DNA of 40,034 bases from DASSKK01 sp035690495 (lineage in GTDB: Bacteria; Actinomycetota; Actinomycetes; Propionibacteriales; Nocardioidaceae). The stretch spans positions 1 through 40,034 of the forward strand of contig DASSKK010000030.1 in NCBI GenBank assembly GCA_035690495.1. Reading direction: 5' to 3'. Every line of letters begins with the position of its first letter. Position 1 is the stretch's first letter. A program made the position numbers and the translations under genes. The notes beneath the pieces are model-generated. The model did not search any database, was not told where the DNA came from, and saw only the letters and a program-made list of their open reading frames with translations. This document shows positions 15,152 to 22,909 of the stretch, piece after piece.

Positions 15152-15898
15152 GTGTCTACTGCGTCTCTGCACGGCATCGTGCCGGACTCGGCGAGGTTCG
15201 CGCTGTGGTGCTCGGCACTGCTCTCCGGCCGCACCAGTCCCGACGAGGCCCGCGACGCGATCGTCGCCGGCGATGCCGCCCACGACGTCTCCGGTCTGCC
15301 AGGGCGCCCCGCGCCGGTCCCGCTGATCGTTGCACTCGGCCTGCTCGGCTCCGCCGGGGCGACAGCGGCCGGCCTCGCCCTGCCGGTGCCCGGGGACCCG
15401 CTCGGTCTCGCCGGCCCGAGCGAGTTCAACACCGAGGCGATCGACGTCGGCGAAGCGGTCCTGATGGCGGGCACCGACCTCGGGCTGGTCCCGCGGCGCG
15501 CCGGAGCCGGAGTCTTGTGGACCTGCCATCCTGCGGTCACCCACCGGCAGGTGCCCGACCCGGCCGAGGCGGACACGGCGCTGAAGCGGGCACTGCTCGA
15601 TGCCTCCACCTCGTTGGCCGACCTCGACGTCGCCCGGTGGAGCCCGGAGACGGCTGACGAGCTGCTGGCGGTGCGGACCGAGCGGTTCCTGCCGCTGCCC
15701 GACGCGATGTCCGCGCGCGTCGTACGCCTCACCCAGCTGGCCACCCGGTGCCGCACGATCGTGGAGGTGGCGCTCGACGACGACGGGGGCTCGCTGACGG
15801 CCTCGGCGGCACGGGCCCGGCGCGAGGCTCTCGTACCTCTCGACCACGCTGCGCGACGGGCACTGGTCGCCGCCTGCAGCTACCCATGGAGCCGATAG
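15152..15898 (+). CDS. conserved actinobacterial protein of unknown function
   Basis: A 248-aa soluble protein that I cannot assign to a named family. It has an N-terminal segment SARFALWCSALLSGRTSPDEARDAI (in part), a Gly/Ala-rich middle (VALGLLGSAGATAAGLALP), then EFNTEAIDVGEAVLM, GVLWTCHPAVTHRQVPDPAEAD, and a C-terminal half rich in Arg and Ala. No signal peptide or clear membrane span is present. The complete frame, normal GC3 pattern, a -10 box 6 nt before GTG, and 12-bp spacing to serB all support a real gene, perhaps functionally tied to serB. Confidence 0.75.
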   Translation: MSTASLHGIVPDSARFALWCSALLSGRTSPDEARDAIVAGDAAHDVSGLPGRPAPVPLIVALGLLGSAGATAAGLALPVPGDPLGLAGPSEFNTEAIDVGEAVLMAGTDLGLVPRRAGAGVLWTCHPAVTHRQVPDPAEADTALKRALLDASTSLADLDVARWSPETADELLAVRTERFLPLPDAMSARVVRLTQLATRCRTIVEVALDDDGGSLTASAARARREALVPLDHAARRALVAACSYPWSR

Positions 15899-15910
15899 CC
15901 TCGGCCCGTC

Positions 15911-17191
15911 ATGGCATCTGAGCACGCGCGCGGCACCGGAGACCCGCCCCCCGGACCGACACTGCTGATCACCGTCACGGGAGGAGACCGCCCCGGCGTC
16001 ACTTCGGCGATGTTCACGACGCTGGCCTCGTTCGGGGTGCAGGTGCTCGACATCGAGCAGATCGTTCTGCGCCGCCGGCTGGTGCTCGGTGTCCTGGTGA
16101 CCGCGCCCAGTGACTCCGCATCGCTCACCAGGGAGCTCGAGGCGGCAGCAGCAGGTCTGGACATGCAGGTCGAGGTCGAACGCGGCAGTGGCGACAACCG
16201 GGCCAGAGCGACCGGTCGCAGCCACGTCACGGTGCTCGGCATGCCGCTCACCCCCGCCGCCGTCGCTGCCATCGCGGGCCGGATCGCCGACGCCGGGGCG
16301 AACATCGACCGCATCGAGCGAATGGCCCGCTACCCGGTGACCGCCATCGAGCTGCACGTCTCGGGTGCCGACCCAGCCCGGCTGCGCCGATCCCTCGCGC
16401 AGGAAGCGGCCACCCAGGCGGTCGACATCGCCGTCCAGCCCGCGACCCTGCTGCGGCACGGCATGCGACTGGTGGTGATGGACGTCGACTCGACCCTGGT
16501 GCAGGGCGAGGTGATCGAGATGCTCGCGGCGCGCGCCGGCTGCCTGGACGAGGTGGCCCGGATCACCGACGCGGCGATGAACGGCGAGATCGACTTCGAG
16601 ACCTCGCTGCGCGCGCGAGTCGCGCTGCTGGAAGGGCTACCCGAGACGGTGCTGCACGAGGTGTACGACGGCGTCGAGCTCGCCATGGGGGCGCGCACAC
16701 TGGTGCGCACGCTGAGGCGGCTGGGCTACCGCTTCGCGATCGTGTCCGGCGGATTCACCGCCGTCACCGATCGGATCGCCGCCGACCTAGGCATCCACTT
16801 CGCGGCCGCCAACCGGCTCGAGGTGGTCGACGGCCGGCTCACCGGCCGACTGGTCGGGCCCGTGCTGGACCGCGCCGGCAAGGCAGAGGCGCTGCGCCGG
16901 TTCGCCCACGAGGCAGGCGTCGCGCAGGCGGCGACGGTGGCGATCGGGGACGGGGCCAACGATCTCGACATGCTGACGGCAGCGGGGCTCGGCATCGCCT
17001 TCAACGCCAAGCCCGCCGTCCAGATGGCGGCCGACACCGCGGTCAACGTGCCCTACCTCGACGCGATCATGTACCTGCTGGGAATCAGCCGCGAGGAGGT
17101 GGAGGCGGCGGACGCCGAGGAGGGCCTGGTCACTCCAGAGCCGCCGCTGTCGGCGTACGGCGATCCGGCTCAGCCGCCGCTGCCGACGTAG
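15911..17191 (+). CDS. serB: phosphoserine phosphatase with N-terminal ACT domains
   Basis: A 426-aa HAD-superfamily phosphatase for the last step of serine synthesis, phosphoserine to serine. Residues 15-175 hold two ACT-like domains (TVTGGDRPGVTSAMFTTLA; then VTVLGMPLTPAAVAAIAGRI), likely binding serine for feedback. The HAD core begins with VVMDVDSTLVQGEVIE, with nucleophile Asp191 and acid/base Asp193, continues with the SGGFTAV motif II, and has motif IV AIGDGANDLDML. Length matches mycobacterial SerB2. The ATG at 15911 follows a TAGCCT -10 box by 9 nt. Its 3' end overlaps sixA by 22 bp. Confidence 0.95.
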   Translation: MASEHARGTGDPPPGPTLLITVTGGDRPGVTSAMFTTLASFGVQVLDIEQIVLRRRLVLGVLVTAPSDSASLTRELEAAAAGLDMQVEVERGSGDNRARATGRSHVTVLGMPLTPAAVAAIAGRIADAGANIDRIERMARYPVTAIELHVSGADPARLRRSLAQEAATQAVDIAVQPATLLRHGMRLVVMDVDSTLVQGEVIEMLAARAGCLDEVARITDAAMNGEIDFETSLRARVALLEGLPETVLHEVYDGVELAMGARTLVRTLRRLGYRFAIVSGGFTAVTDRIAADLGIHFAAANRLEVVDGRLTGRLVGPVLDRAGKAEALRRFAHEAGVAQAATVAIGDGANDLDMLTAAGLGIAFNAKPAVQMAADTAVNVPYLDAIMYLLGISREEVEAADAEEGLVTPEPPLSAYGDPAQPPLPT

Positions 17192-17694
17192 AAGTCGACC
17201 ACCCGGCCGGTCTCGGGCCCCAGTTCCCTCCAGGAGCTGTGCACCTCCAGGACCGCGAGCGCCCCAGCGGGGAAACCTCGCAACAACCCGCGCATGGCCG
17301 CCGGCTCGCCCTCGCCGTCGTCGAGGAGCTGGCACAGGTAGGCCGCCAGGGGGTTGTGTCCCACGAACGCCACCGTTCTCGCCTCGTCCGGCACCTGCCG
17401 CAACCGGTCGAGAACCACTTCGATGCCGCCGTGGAAGACCGTCTCGTCGAACTCCGGCTCCGCGGTCGACCCGCATGCCTTAGCGACGGCCTGCCAGGTC
17501 TGTGACGCACGCCGGGCCGAGGAGACCACCGCGTGGTCGGGCACCGCCTCGATCAGCGCGAGATGCTTGCCGGCGTCCTGTGCGGCGGCCCTCCCCCGGG
17601 CGATGAGACTGCGCGAGTGGTCGTCGGCGGCGTACGGCTCGGCCTTCGCGTGCCGCATCACGATCAGGCGTCGCGGTGTCTGGGAGGACGTCAC
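17170..17694 (-). CDS. sixA: SixA-like histidine phosphatase
   Basis: A 174-aa histidine phosphatase (phosphoglycerate mutase fold). The RHG motif is LIVMRHAKAEP, followed by DHSRSLIARGRAAA; the second catalytic His is in AFVGHNPLAAYL. E. coli SixA acts on phospho-His of ArcB or the nitrogen PTS; the actinobacterial target is unknown. Start uncertain: GTG 17694 is chosen because CACAGT (17702-17707) ends 7 nt upstream; GTG 17703 or GTG 17763, overlapping the fabI stop by 8 bp, are alternatives that would make it the third gene of fabG-fabI-sixA. Confidence 0.88.
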   Translation of the reverse strand: MTSSQTPRRLIVMRHAKAEPYAADDHSRSLIARGRAAAQDAGKHLALIEAVPDHAVVSSARRASQTWQAVAKACGSTAEPEFDETVFHGGIEVVLDRLRQVPDEARTVAFVGHNPLAAYLCQLLDDGEGEPAAMRGLLRGFPAGALAVLEVHSSWRELGPETGRVVDFYVGSGG

Positions 17695-17755
17695 GCTGGA
17701 CACTGTGACACCTGCGCTGGTGCGGCGCACGTCGAACGACGGACGCGGGCTGCGC

Positions 17756-18526
17756 TCACGCACCCATGGCGTGGTAGCCGCCGTCGACGTGCACGATCTC
17801 CCCCGTCGTCTTCGGGAAGAAGTCGCTCAGCAGCGCGACCACCGCGCGCGCGGCGGGTTCCAGGTCGGTGAGATCCCAGCCGAGCGGGGCCCGCTTGGTC
17901 CACTCCTCCTCGAACAGCTCGAAGCCCGGAATGGCCTTGGCCGCGAGCGTTCTCAGTGCGCCGGCGCTGACCAGGTTGCAGCGGATGCCCTGGGGTCCGA
18001 GGTCGCGAGCCAGGTAGCGGTTGCACGACTCCAGCGCGCCCTTGGCGAAGCCCATCCAGTCGTAGCCCGGCCACGCCACCGAGGCATCGAACGTCATCCC
18101 CACCACGCTGCCACCTGGCTGCATCAGCGGTAGGCAGGCACGGGTCAGCGAGGCCAAGGAGTACGCCGAGACCTGCACGGCCTGCGCCACGTCCGGCCAG
18201 GGGCCCTCGATGAACCGGCCGCCCAGGATCGTCTCCGGGTTGCCGTAGGCGATGGAGTGCACGACGCCGTCGAGACCGTCCACGTGCTCGCGGACCCGGT
18301 CGGCGAGCCCGGCCAGATGGTCGTCGTCGGAGACGTCGAGCTCCAGGACGGGGGGCTCGGTCGGCAACCGCTTGGCGATCCGCCTGGTGATCGACAGGGC
18401 CCGCCCGAAGTTGGAGATCAGCACGGTGGCGCCTTGTTCCTGGGCCACCTTCGCTGTCGCGAAGCCGATGGAGGTGTCCAGGGTGACCCCGGCGACCAGG
18501 ATCCGCTTGCCGTCCAGAATTCCCAT
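17756..18526 (-). CDS. fabI: enoyl-[acyl-carrier-protein] reductase (NADH), InhA type
   Basis: A 256-aa atypical short-chain reductase for the last step of fatty-acid elongation. The active site YDWMGFAK has Tyr155 and Lys162 in the Y-x6-K spacing of InhA (Tyr158/Lys165), and Ser91 in VVHSIAYGN corresponds to InhA Ser94. The NADH site starts ILVAGVTLDTSIGFATAKVA. The ATG at 18526 follows GAGGAG by 6 nt. Together with fabG 20 bp upstream it reproduces the mabA-inhA gene order of mycobacteria. It should be a target for InhA/FabI inhibitors; no unusual residue is seen at the positions named. Confidence 0.95.
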   Translation of the reverse strand: MGILDGKRILVAGVTLDTSIGFATAKVAQEQGATVLISNFGRALSITRRIAKRLPTEPPVLELDVSDDDHLAGLADRVREHVDGLDGVVHSIAYGNPETILGGRFIEGPWPDVAQAVQVSAYSLASLTRACLPLMQPGGSVVGMTFDASVAWPGYDWMGFAKGALESCNRYLARDLGPQGIRCNLVSAGALRTLAAKAIPGFELFEEEWTKRAPLGWDLTDLEPAARAVVALLSDFFPKTTGEIVHVDGGYHAMGA

Positions 18527-18546
18527 CTGCGTCTCCTCGTGTCTGC

Positions 18547-19251
18547 TCAGTGACCCATGCCCAGGCCCCCGTCGACGGGGATCACGGCGCCGGTGACGTA
18601 CCCGGCCCCCTCGCCCGCCAACCAGGTCACGGCAGCGGCGACCTCGGCCGGGGTGGCATAGCGGCCGAGGGGGATCTGCGCCCTGTACTCGGCCTTCTTC
18701 TCCTCGGGAAGCACGGCCGTCATCTCGGTCTCGACGAAGCCGGGCGCCACGACGTTGGCGGTGATCGAGCGGCTGCCGAGCTCGCGGGCGATCGACCGGG
18801 CCATCCCGACCAGGCCGGCCTTGCTGGCGGCGTAGTTGACCTGGCCGGCCGACCCGAGCAGCCCCACCACCGAGGAGACGAACACGATCCGGCCGCGGCG
18901 CATCCGCAACATCGACTTGGCGGCTCGTTTCGCGACCCGGAAGGACCCGCCGAGGTTGGTGTCCACGACGTGGTTCCAGTCGTCCTCACCCATGCGCAGC
19001 AGCAGCGTGTCGGCGGTGACCCCCGCGTTCGCGACCAGCACCTCCACCGGGCCGTGCGCCTGCTCGACCTCGGTGAACGCCGCCTCGACGGTGTCCGGCT
19101 CGGTCACGTCGCAGCGGACCCCGAGCGTGCCCTCAGGCGCCTCCCCGCTCCGGGTGGTCACCGCCACCTGGTCGCCCAGCGCGACGAAGGCCTCCGCGAT
19201 CGCCCGGCCGAGGCCCCGGTTGCCTCCGGTGACGAGTACCGATCTACTCAT
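18547..19251 (-). CDS. fabG: 3-oxoacyl-[acyl-carrier-protein] reductase
   Basis: A 234-aa classical SDR that reduces beta-ketoacyl-ACP with NADPH. It shows the cofactor loop TGGNRGLGRAIAEAF, the NAG-type strand VANAGVTADTLLLRM, catalytic Ser in FVSSVVGLLGSAGQ, the YAASK motif, and a C-terminal YVTGAVIPVDGG. The N-terminus and length resemble MabA. The ATG at 19251 is preceded by a TAGCCT box (19260-19265) 8 nt upstream, a probable promoter. It is the first gene of fabG-fabI(-sixA). A pair of 18-bp direct repeats lies 40-90 bp upstream. Confidence 0.94.
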   Translation of the reverse strand: MSRSVLVTGGNRGLGRAIAEAFVALGDQVAVTTRSGEAPEGTLGVRCDVTEPDTVEAAFTEVEQAHGPVEVLVANAGVTADTLLLRMGEDDWNHVVDTNLGGSFRVAKRAAKSMLRMRRGRIVFVSSVVGLLGSAGQVNYAASKAGLVGMARSIARELGSRSITANVVAPGFVETEMTAVLPEEKKAEYRAQIPLGRYATPAEVAAAVTWLAGEGAGYVTGAVIPVDGGLGMGH

Positions 19252-19259
19252 GAGCCGTG

Positions 19260-19265
19260 AGGCTA
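19260..19265 (-). promoter_or_regulatory. -10 box for fabG-fabI
   Basis: TAGCCT on the minus strand, 8 nt before the fabG ATG; no ribosome-binding site follows, so a leaderless or very short leader is likely. Confidence 0.4.
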
Positions 19266-19288
19266 GCAGCGTGGAACGCGTCGCCGTG

Positions 19289-19341
19289 AGGCGGCAGATC
19301 CGCGCCAGCGGCGTCCGGGAAATAGGCGGCGCATCCGCGCC
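19289..19341. repeat. pair of 18-bp direct repeats upstream of fabG
   Basis: AGGCGGCAGATCCGCGCC (19289-19306) and AGGCGGCGCATCCGCGCC (19324-19341) match at 16 of 18 positions and start 35 bp apart. They lie in the otherwise featureless 176-bp gap between dodecin and fabG, upstream of the fabG -10 box. Confidence 0.45.
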
Positions 19342-19427
19342 CGGCTGACAAGGCGGACGAGCGCAGGCGCACCGGGGTTGTGCGTCAAGCGAGGACAACG
19401 CAGTCAGCCGGGATGCGGGGCGTCGCC

Positions 19428-19640
19428 TCAGTCGTCTTCCAAGCGGAAGCCGAGTTTGAGAGCAACCTGGAAGTGCTCGACCGCGTCGTCGCGCACCTGT
19501 CCCCGGACCTGCGTCACCTCGAACCAGTCGACGTGGCGGAGGGTCCGGGCGGCACGCTCGACGCCGTTGCGGATCGCCTGGTCGATCCCGTCGGGTGAGG
19601 TTCCCACGATCTCGGTGACTCGGTAGACGCGGTTAGACAT
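19428..19640 (-). CDS. dodecin family flavin-binding protein
   Basis: A 70-aa dodecin, a small protein that forms hollow dodecamers storing flavin or coenzyme A. The typical layout is visible: VYRVTEIVGTSPDGIDQAI, then RTLRHVDWFEVTQVRGQV with the flavin-stacking Trp, and a C-terminal strand FQVALKLGFRLED. The ATG at 19640 follows GAGGAG with 5-nt spacing. Monocistronic on the minus strand, with the 176-bp fabG upstream region behind it. Confidence 0.93.
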   Translation of the reverse strand: MSNRVYRVTEIVGTSPDGIDQAIRNGVERAARTLRHVDWFEVTQVRGQVRDDAVEHFQVALKLGFRLEDD

Positions 19641-19734
19641 GGCGCTCCTCGGGTTGGATGTGGCCTGCAGCCGATCGTAGGCGAGGCGTGCCCGAGCCGT
19701 CGTACGCCCGTTGGGCTCCCCAATGGCCGCGACG

Positions 19735-19740
19735 TACCGT
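19735..19740 (+). promoter_or_regulatory. -10 box for the DUF3099 gene
   Basis: TACCGT ends 7 nt before the ATG at 19748, the leaderless spacing; no Shine-Dalgarno sequence. Confidence 0.45.
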
Positions 19741-19747
19741 GGCACCC

Positions 19748-20062
19748 ATGGCCCGCAAGGAGCCGGACCCCGTCCGGATCACCAGTGCGAACCGCGGCAG
19801 CAGCGCGGACATCCAGCACCGGCAGCGGCGCTACCTGATCTCGATGGGCGTGCGCACGGCCTGCTTCGTCGCCGCGGTCGGCGTCTTCATCGCACACGGC
19901 CGTGCCGGATGGGCGGTCTGGGTGCTGGTGGCCGCCTCCTTCGTGCTGCCCTACGTCGCGGTCGTGATGGCCAACGCCCGGTCCCATCCCGACCCAGGCG
20001 GACCGGAGTATTTCGAGCCCGGAGAGTCCGGCCATTCCCTGGAAGGGCCCCCCGAGAAGTGA
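19748..20062 (+). CDS. DUF3099 family small membrane protein
   Basis: A 104-aa protein with a basic N-terminus (RITSANRGSSADIQHRQRRY) followed by two membrane helices, about 33-50 and 55-74, and a hydrophilic acidic C-terminus. This pattern matches the actinobacterial DUF3099 family, whose function is unknown. Its neighbourhood (fab genes, moaA, SURF1-like) is also often seen in other actinobacteria, as far as I recall. The ATG at 19748 is supported by the -10 box 7 nt upstream. Confidence 0.82.
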   Translation: MARKEPDPVRITSANRGSSADIQHRQRRYLISMGVRTACFVAAVGVFIAHGRAGWAVWVLVAASFVLPYVAVVMANARSHPDPGGPEYFEPGESGHSLEGPPEK

Positions 20063-20107
20063 CCGCGCGCGGCGGTGGATTTGGCCCTGCCGGCGTGCAA
20101 GAATCGT

Positions 20108-20190
20108 GGGCGCCGTGAGCTCAGCCTCCCCCGTCTGAGCCTCACGTGCTGCGGTGCCGGACGACTTCCCCCGTGGTCGTCCGGCACCGT
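20108..20190 (+). ncRNA. 6C-like small RNA candidate (two C-loop hairpins)
   Basis: Two hairpins in tandem with C-rich loops. Hairpin 1 (20115-20145): GTGAG-CTCAG pairs with CTGAG-C-CTCAC around the loop CCTCCCCCGT. Hairpin 2 (20154-20187): GTGCCGGACGAC pairs perfectly with GTCGTCCGGCAC around TTCCCCCGTG. Two hairpins with runs of about six C in the loops define the actinobacterial 6C RNA. A short pyrimidine stretch (CGTCCTTCTC) follows. A weak -10-like AAGAAT lies just upstream at 20099-20104. The strand is inferred from the C runs. Alternatively hairpin 2 is just a terminator for the DUF3099 gene. Confidence 0.55.
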
Positions 20191-20229
20191 CCTTCTCGGT
20201 GGGAAGTACGCAAGGGATAATCGTCGGCG

Positions 20230-20451
20230 ATGACTCAGTCCGACACGCCGACCTGCTCCGCTCGCGGCTGCCGTGACGACGCCGTATGGGCGCTGTTGTG
20301 GAACAACCCGCGGGTGCACACAGCGGAGCGCCGCAAGACCTGGCTGGCCTGCCCGGCCCACCGCGACTCGCTGGCGGCGTTCCTGAATGCTCGGGGCTTC
20401 CTGAAGGACGTCGAGCCGTTTCCCCGCCAGTCGGGCGCAGGCCCCGAGTAA
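20230..20451 (+). CDS. small conserved protein with C-x4-C / C-x2-H zinc-like site
   Basis: A 73-aa protein with Cys9 and Cys14 (TCSARGC) and Cys41 and His44 (LACPAH) arranged as a likely zinc site, with ALLWNNPRVHTAERRKTW between them and a short helix SLAAFLNARGFLK. I recognise the type as a conserved actinobacterial protein sometimes mislabelled as acetone carboxylase; its function is unknown. A GATAAT box (20216-20221) ends 8 nt before the ATG. It lies directly downstream of the 6C-like RNA. Confidence 0.8.
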   Translation: MTQSDTPTCSARGCRDDAVWALLWNNPRVHTAERRKTWLACPAHRDSLAAFLNARGFLKDVEPFPRQSGAGPE

Positions 20452-20531
20452 CCCTCCCTAAGTGCGCAAAACCCCTCGTCAGAGGGCGTTGGTGCCCGAT
20501 ACTGAGGGTGATCGCCACCCCGGAGGACTAG

Positions 20532-22880
20532 ATGGCCCGACCCGCTTCTGCACCCCTGCCCGTGCGCAGCGTGGTGTTCGACCTCGGCATCCTCGTGGCC
20601 GGGCTCGTGCTGGTCGCGGCCTTCCTGCGCGAGATGGTGATCGACGGCATTGCGATCACCGGCGTCGAGCTGCTCAGCATCCCGCTGATCGTGGTGATCG
20701 CGAAGTTCCCGATGGTCTTGGACCGCGGCGACGGAGGCGTCGAGGTCGGCTTCGACTCCAGTATCCTGATGTTCCTGCTCTGCACGGTGCCGCCGCGAGG
20801 GGCGGTTCTGTTGTGGGCCTGCGGCGTGGTGGTCACCCAGCTGACCACCGACAAGCCGCGGCTGATCAAGGCGTTCAACATCGGCATCGGCATCATCGGC
20901 GGCTCGGTCTCCGCATGGGTCATCACCCTGGTGCGCGGCGATGCGGTCGGCACTCCCCAGGAGCTCCTCGCGGTCTTCCTCGCCGCGACCGGCTACTTCG
21001 CCACCGACTTCGCCCTGTCAGCCCTGTCGCTGTCGTTCTCCGCGGGCACCCCGATGCGGACGATCCTGATGCAGCGGGGCACACTGATCGCGGTCGCCTG
21101 CTTCGTCCCGTTCGACTCACTCGGGTACCTCGGTGCGGTGGTCGTGCGGAGCACGCCGTGGTGGACCCTGATCCTGTTGGGGGTGCCGCTGGCCACGCTG
21201 CTGGTGGCGACGCGATCGGTCACCCGCGGCAGCGAGAACGCACGGCGGCTCAGCGTGCTCTTCGACGCCGCGGTGCGAGCGCAGACCCTCTCCGACGCCC
21301 GCCAGGTGCTCGACGCCCTCGTCGAGGATGCCCGCAAGCTTCTGCGCCTGCCCGAGGTGATCGTGCGCGACACCCCGCCGAAGAGCACCGAGATCGGGGC
21401 ACGGCTGCGAGACGGCCAGCAGAGCAGCTGGATCGTCGCTCCGGGCCAGCACCGTGCACGCTCCACCTCGACCGCCGACCAGCAGGCGCTCGAGGCGATG
21501 GTCGCGGTCGCGTCCGATGCTTTCGCCCGGTTGCGGCTGACCGACGACATGACCCACCTGGCCCGCCACGATCTGCTCACCGACCTGCCCAACCGGGGAC
21601 TCCTGGTCGACCGGGTGGACCATGCGCTCCAGCTCTCGAGGCGACGCGGGACCCGCATCGCGCTTCTGTTCATCGACCTGGACGGCTTCAAGCCCGTCAA
21701 CGACCGGTTCGGTCACGCCGCTGGCGACGCCGTGCTCGTCGACGTTGCCCAGCGGCTGATCTCCTGCGTCCGGCGAAGCGACACCGTGGCGCGTCTGGGC
21801 GGCGACGAGTTCGCCGTGCTGCTCGAGGACGTGCGGCCCGCCGAAGTCGACTCCGCCTGCAGCCGCATCCTGTCGGCCCTGTCACGCGGCGTGCAGATGG
21901 CCGGACACGAGCTGGCCCTCAGCGCGAGCATCGGGGTGGCGTTCGGTGACAGCACCGAGTCCTCGGAGAGCATGCTGCGCAACGCCGACCTGGCGATGTA
22001 CGAGGCGAAGTCGCGCGGGAAGGACCAGTACGTCCAGTACGAGCGATCGCTGGGCCGTTCCCGGCTGCAGCGTCTGGAGCTGCTGGAGTCGCTGCGCGCC
22101 TCGGTCGCTGCCGGCGACCTCTCGCTGGTCTACCAACCGGTGGTGCGGGCGGCCACCGGACACATCATCGGCCTCGAGGCGCTCGCCCGCTGGAGGACGA
22201 ACGGGGTGGACGTGCCGCCCGACGTGTTCATCCGGGTCGCCGAGGAGAGCGGGCTGGTGGTGCCTCTCGGCGACGTCGTGCTCAACCGTGCCGGGGACGA
22301 CGCGCCCGCGCTGTTCGAGGCAGCCGGCGGTGACCTCAACATCGGCGTGAACGTGTCGGCGCGGCAGTTGCGGGAGCCCGACTTCGTCAGCAAGGTGGAG
22401 TGCACCCGCGACCGGATGGGCGGCGCCGGGCTGATCCTGGAGATCACCGAGCGCGACCGGATCGGCGACGACCCGGTCTCCTTGGACACGATGGCCCAGC
22501 TGTCACGTCGCGGGGTCTGCTTCGCCATCGACGACTTCGGGATCGGGTTCTCCTCGATCGGCTACCTGCAGGACATGCCCGTCCAGATCATCAAGACCGA
22601 CCTGTCCTTCTCCGAGGCGATCGACCGCGACGAGCGTTCGTGCGCACTGCTGTGCTCCATCACGATGATGGGCCAGGCACTCGGCATGGACGTGGTCGTC
22701 GAGGGGGTCGAGCGGTCCAGCCAGCTCGACCATCTGCGCGACCACGTGCACGCGCCGTACGCACAGGGCTACCTGATGCACCGCCCGATGCCGCTCGAGC
22801 AGGTGCTCACGGTGCTGCGGGAGAACCGCGGACGTGTCGAGCTCGCGGGAGAGGTGGAGGAGCCGGCCGCCACCGGGTGA
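20532..22880 (+). CDS. membrane-bound GGDEF-EAL protein (c-di-GMP turnover)
   Basis: A 782-aa protein. Residues 10-215 form seven or eight membrane helices, a MASE-like sensor I cannot name. Residues 236-340 look like a GAF-type linker (LFDAAVRAQTLSDARQVLDAL, in part). The GGDEF domain (about 345-500) has an intact GGDEF at 423-427 and an inhibitory RxxD site (RRSD, 414-417) five residues before it. The EAL domain (about 515-770) keeps EAL (549-551), NVSARQL, EITE, DDFG (667-670), IKTD, EGVE and QGY. Both cyclase and phosphodiesterase sites thus look competent. The ATG follows GGAGGA. Confidence 0.93.
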   Translation: MARPASAPLPVRSVVFDLGILVAGLVLVAAFLREMVIDGIAITGVELLSIPLIVVIAKFPMVLDRGDGGVEVGFDSSILMFLLCTVPPRGAVLLWACGVVVTQLTTDKPRLIKAFNIGIGIIGGSVSAWVITLVRGDAVGTPQELLAVFLAATGYFATDFALSALSLSFSAGTPMRTILMQRGTLIAVACFVPFDSLGYLGAVVVRSTPWWTLILLGVPLATLLVATRSVTRGSENARRLSVLFDAAVRAQTLSDARQVLDALVEDARKLLRLPEVIVRDTPPKSTEIGARLRDGQQSSWIVAPGQHRARSTSTADQQALEAMVAVASDAFARLRLTDDMTHLARHDLLTDLPNRGLLVDRVDHALQLSRRRGTRIALLFIDLDGFKPVNDRFGHAAGDAVLVDVAQRLISCVRRSDTVARLGGDEFAVLLEDVRPAEVDSACSRILSALSRGVQMAGHELALSASIGVAFGDSTESSESMLRNADLAMYEAKSRGKDQYVQYERSLGRSRLQRLELLESLRASVAAGDLSLVYQPVVRAATGHIIGLEALARWRTNGVDVPPDVFIRVAEESGLVVPLGDVVLNRAGDDAPALFEAAGGDLNIGVNVSARQLREPDFVSKVECTRDRMGGAGLILEITERDRIGDDPVSLDTMAQLSRRGVCFAIDDFGIGFSSIGYLQDMPVQIIKTDLSFSEAIDRDERSCALLCSITMMGQALGMDVVVEGVERSSQLDHLRDHVHAPYAQGYLMHRPMPLEQVLTVLRENRGRVELAGEVEEPAATG

Positions 22881-22909
22881 ACCAGGACGCGCCTGCGTGT
22901 GCCGTTGGG

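Noticed and set aside
20461..20510. FliA/WhiG-type promoter upstream of the GGDEF-EAL gene (CCCGATAC at 20495-20502)
   Set aside because: The -10-like match is partial and no TAAA-type -35 is at the required 15-bp distance.
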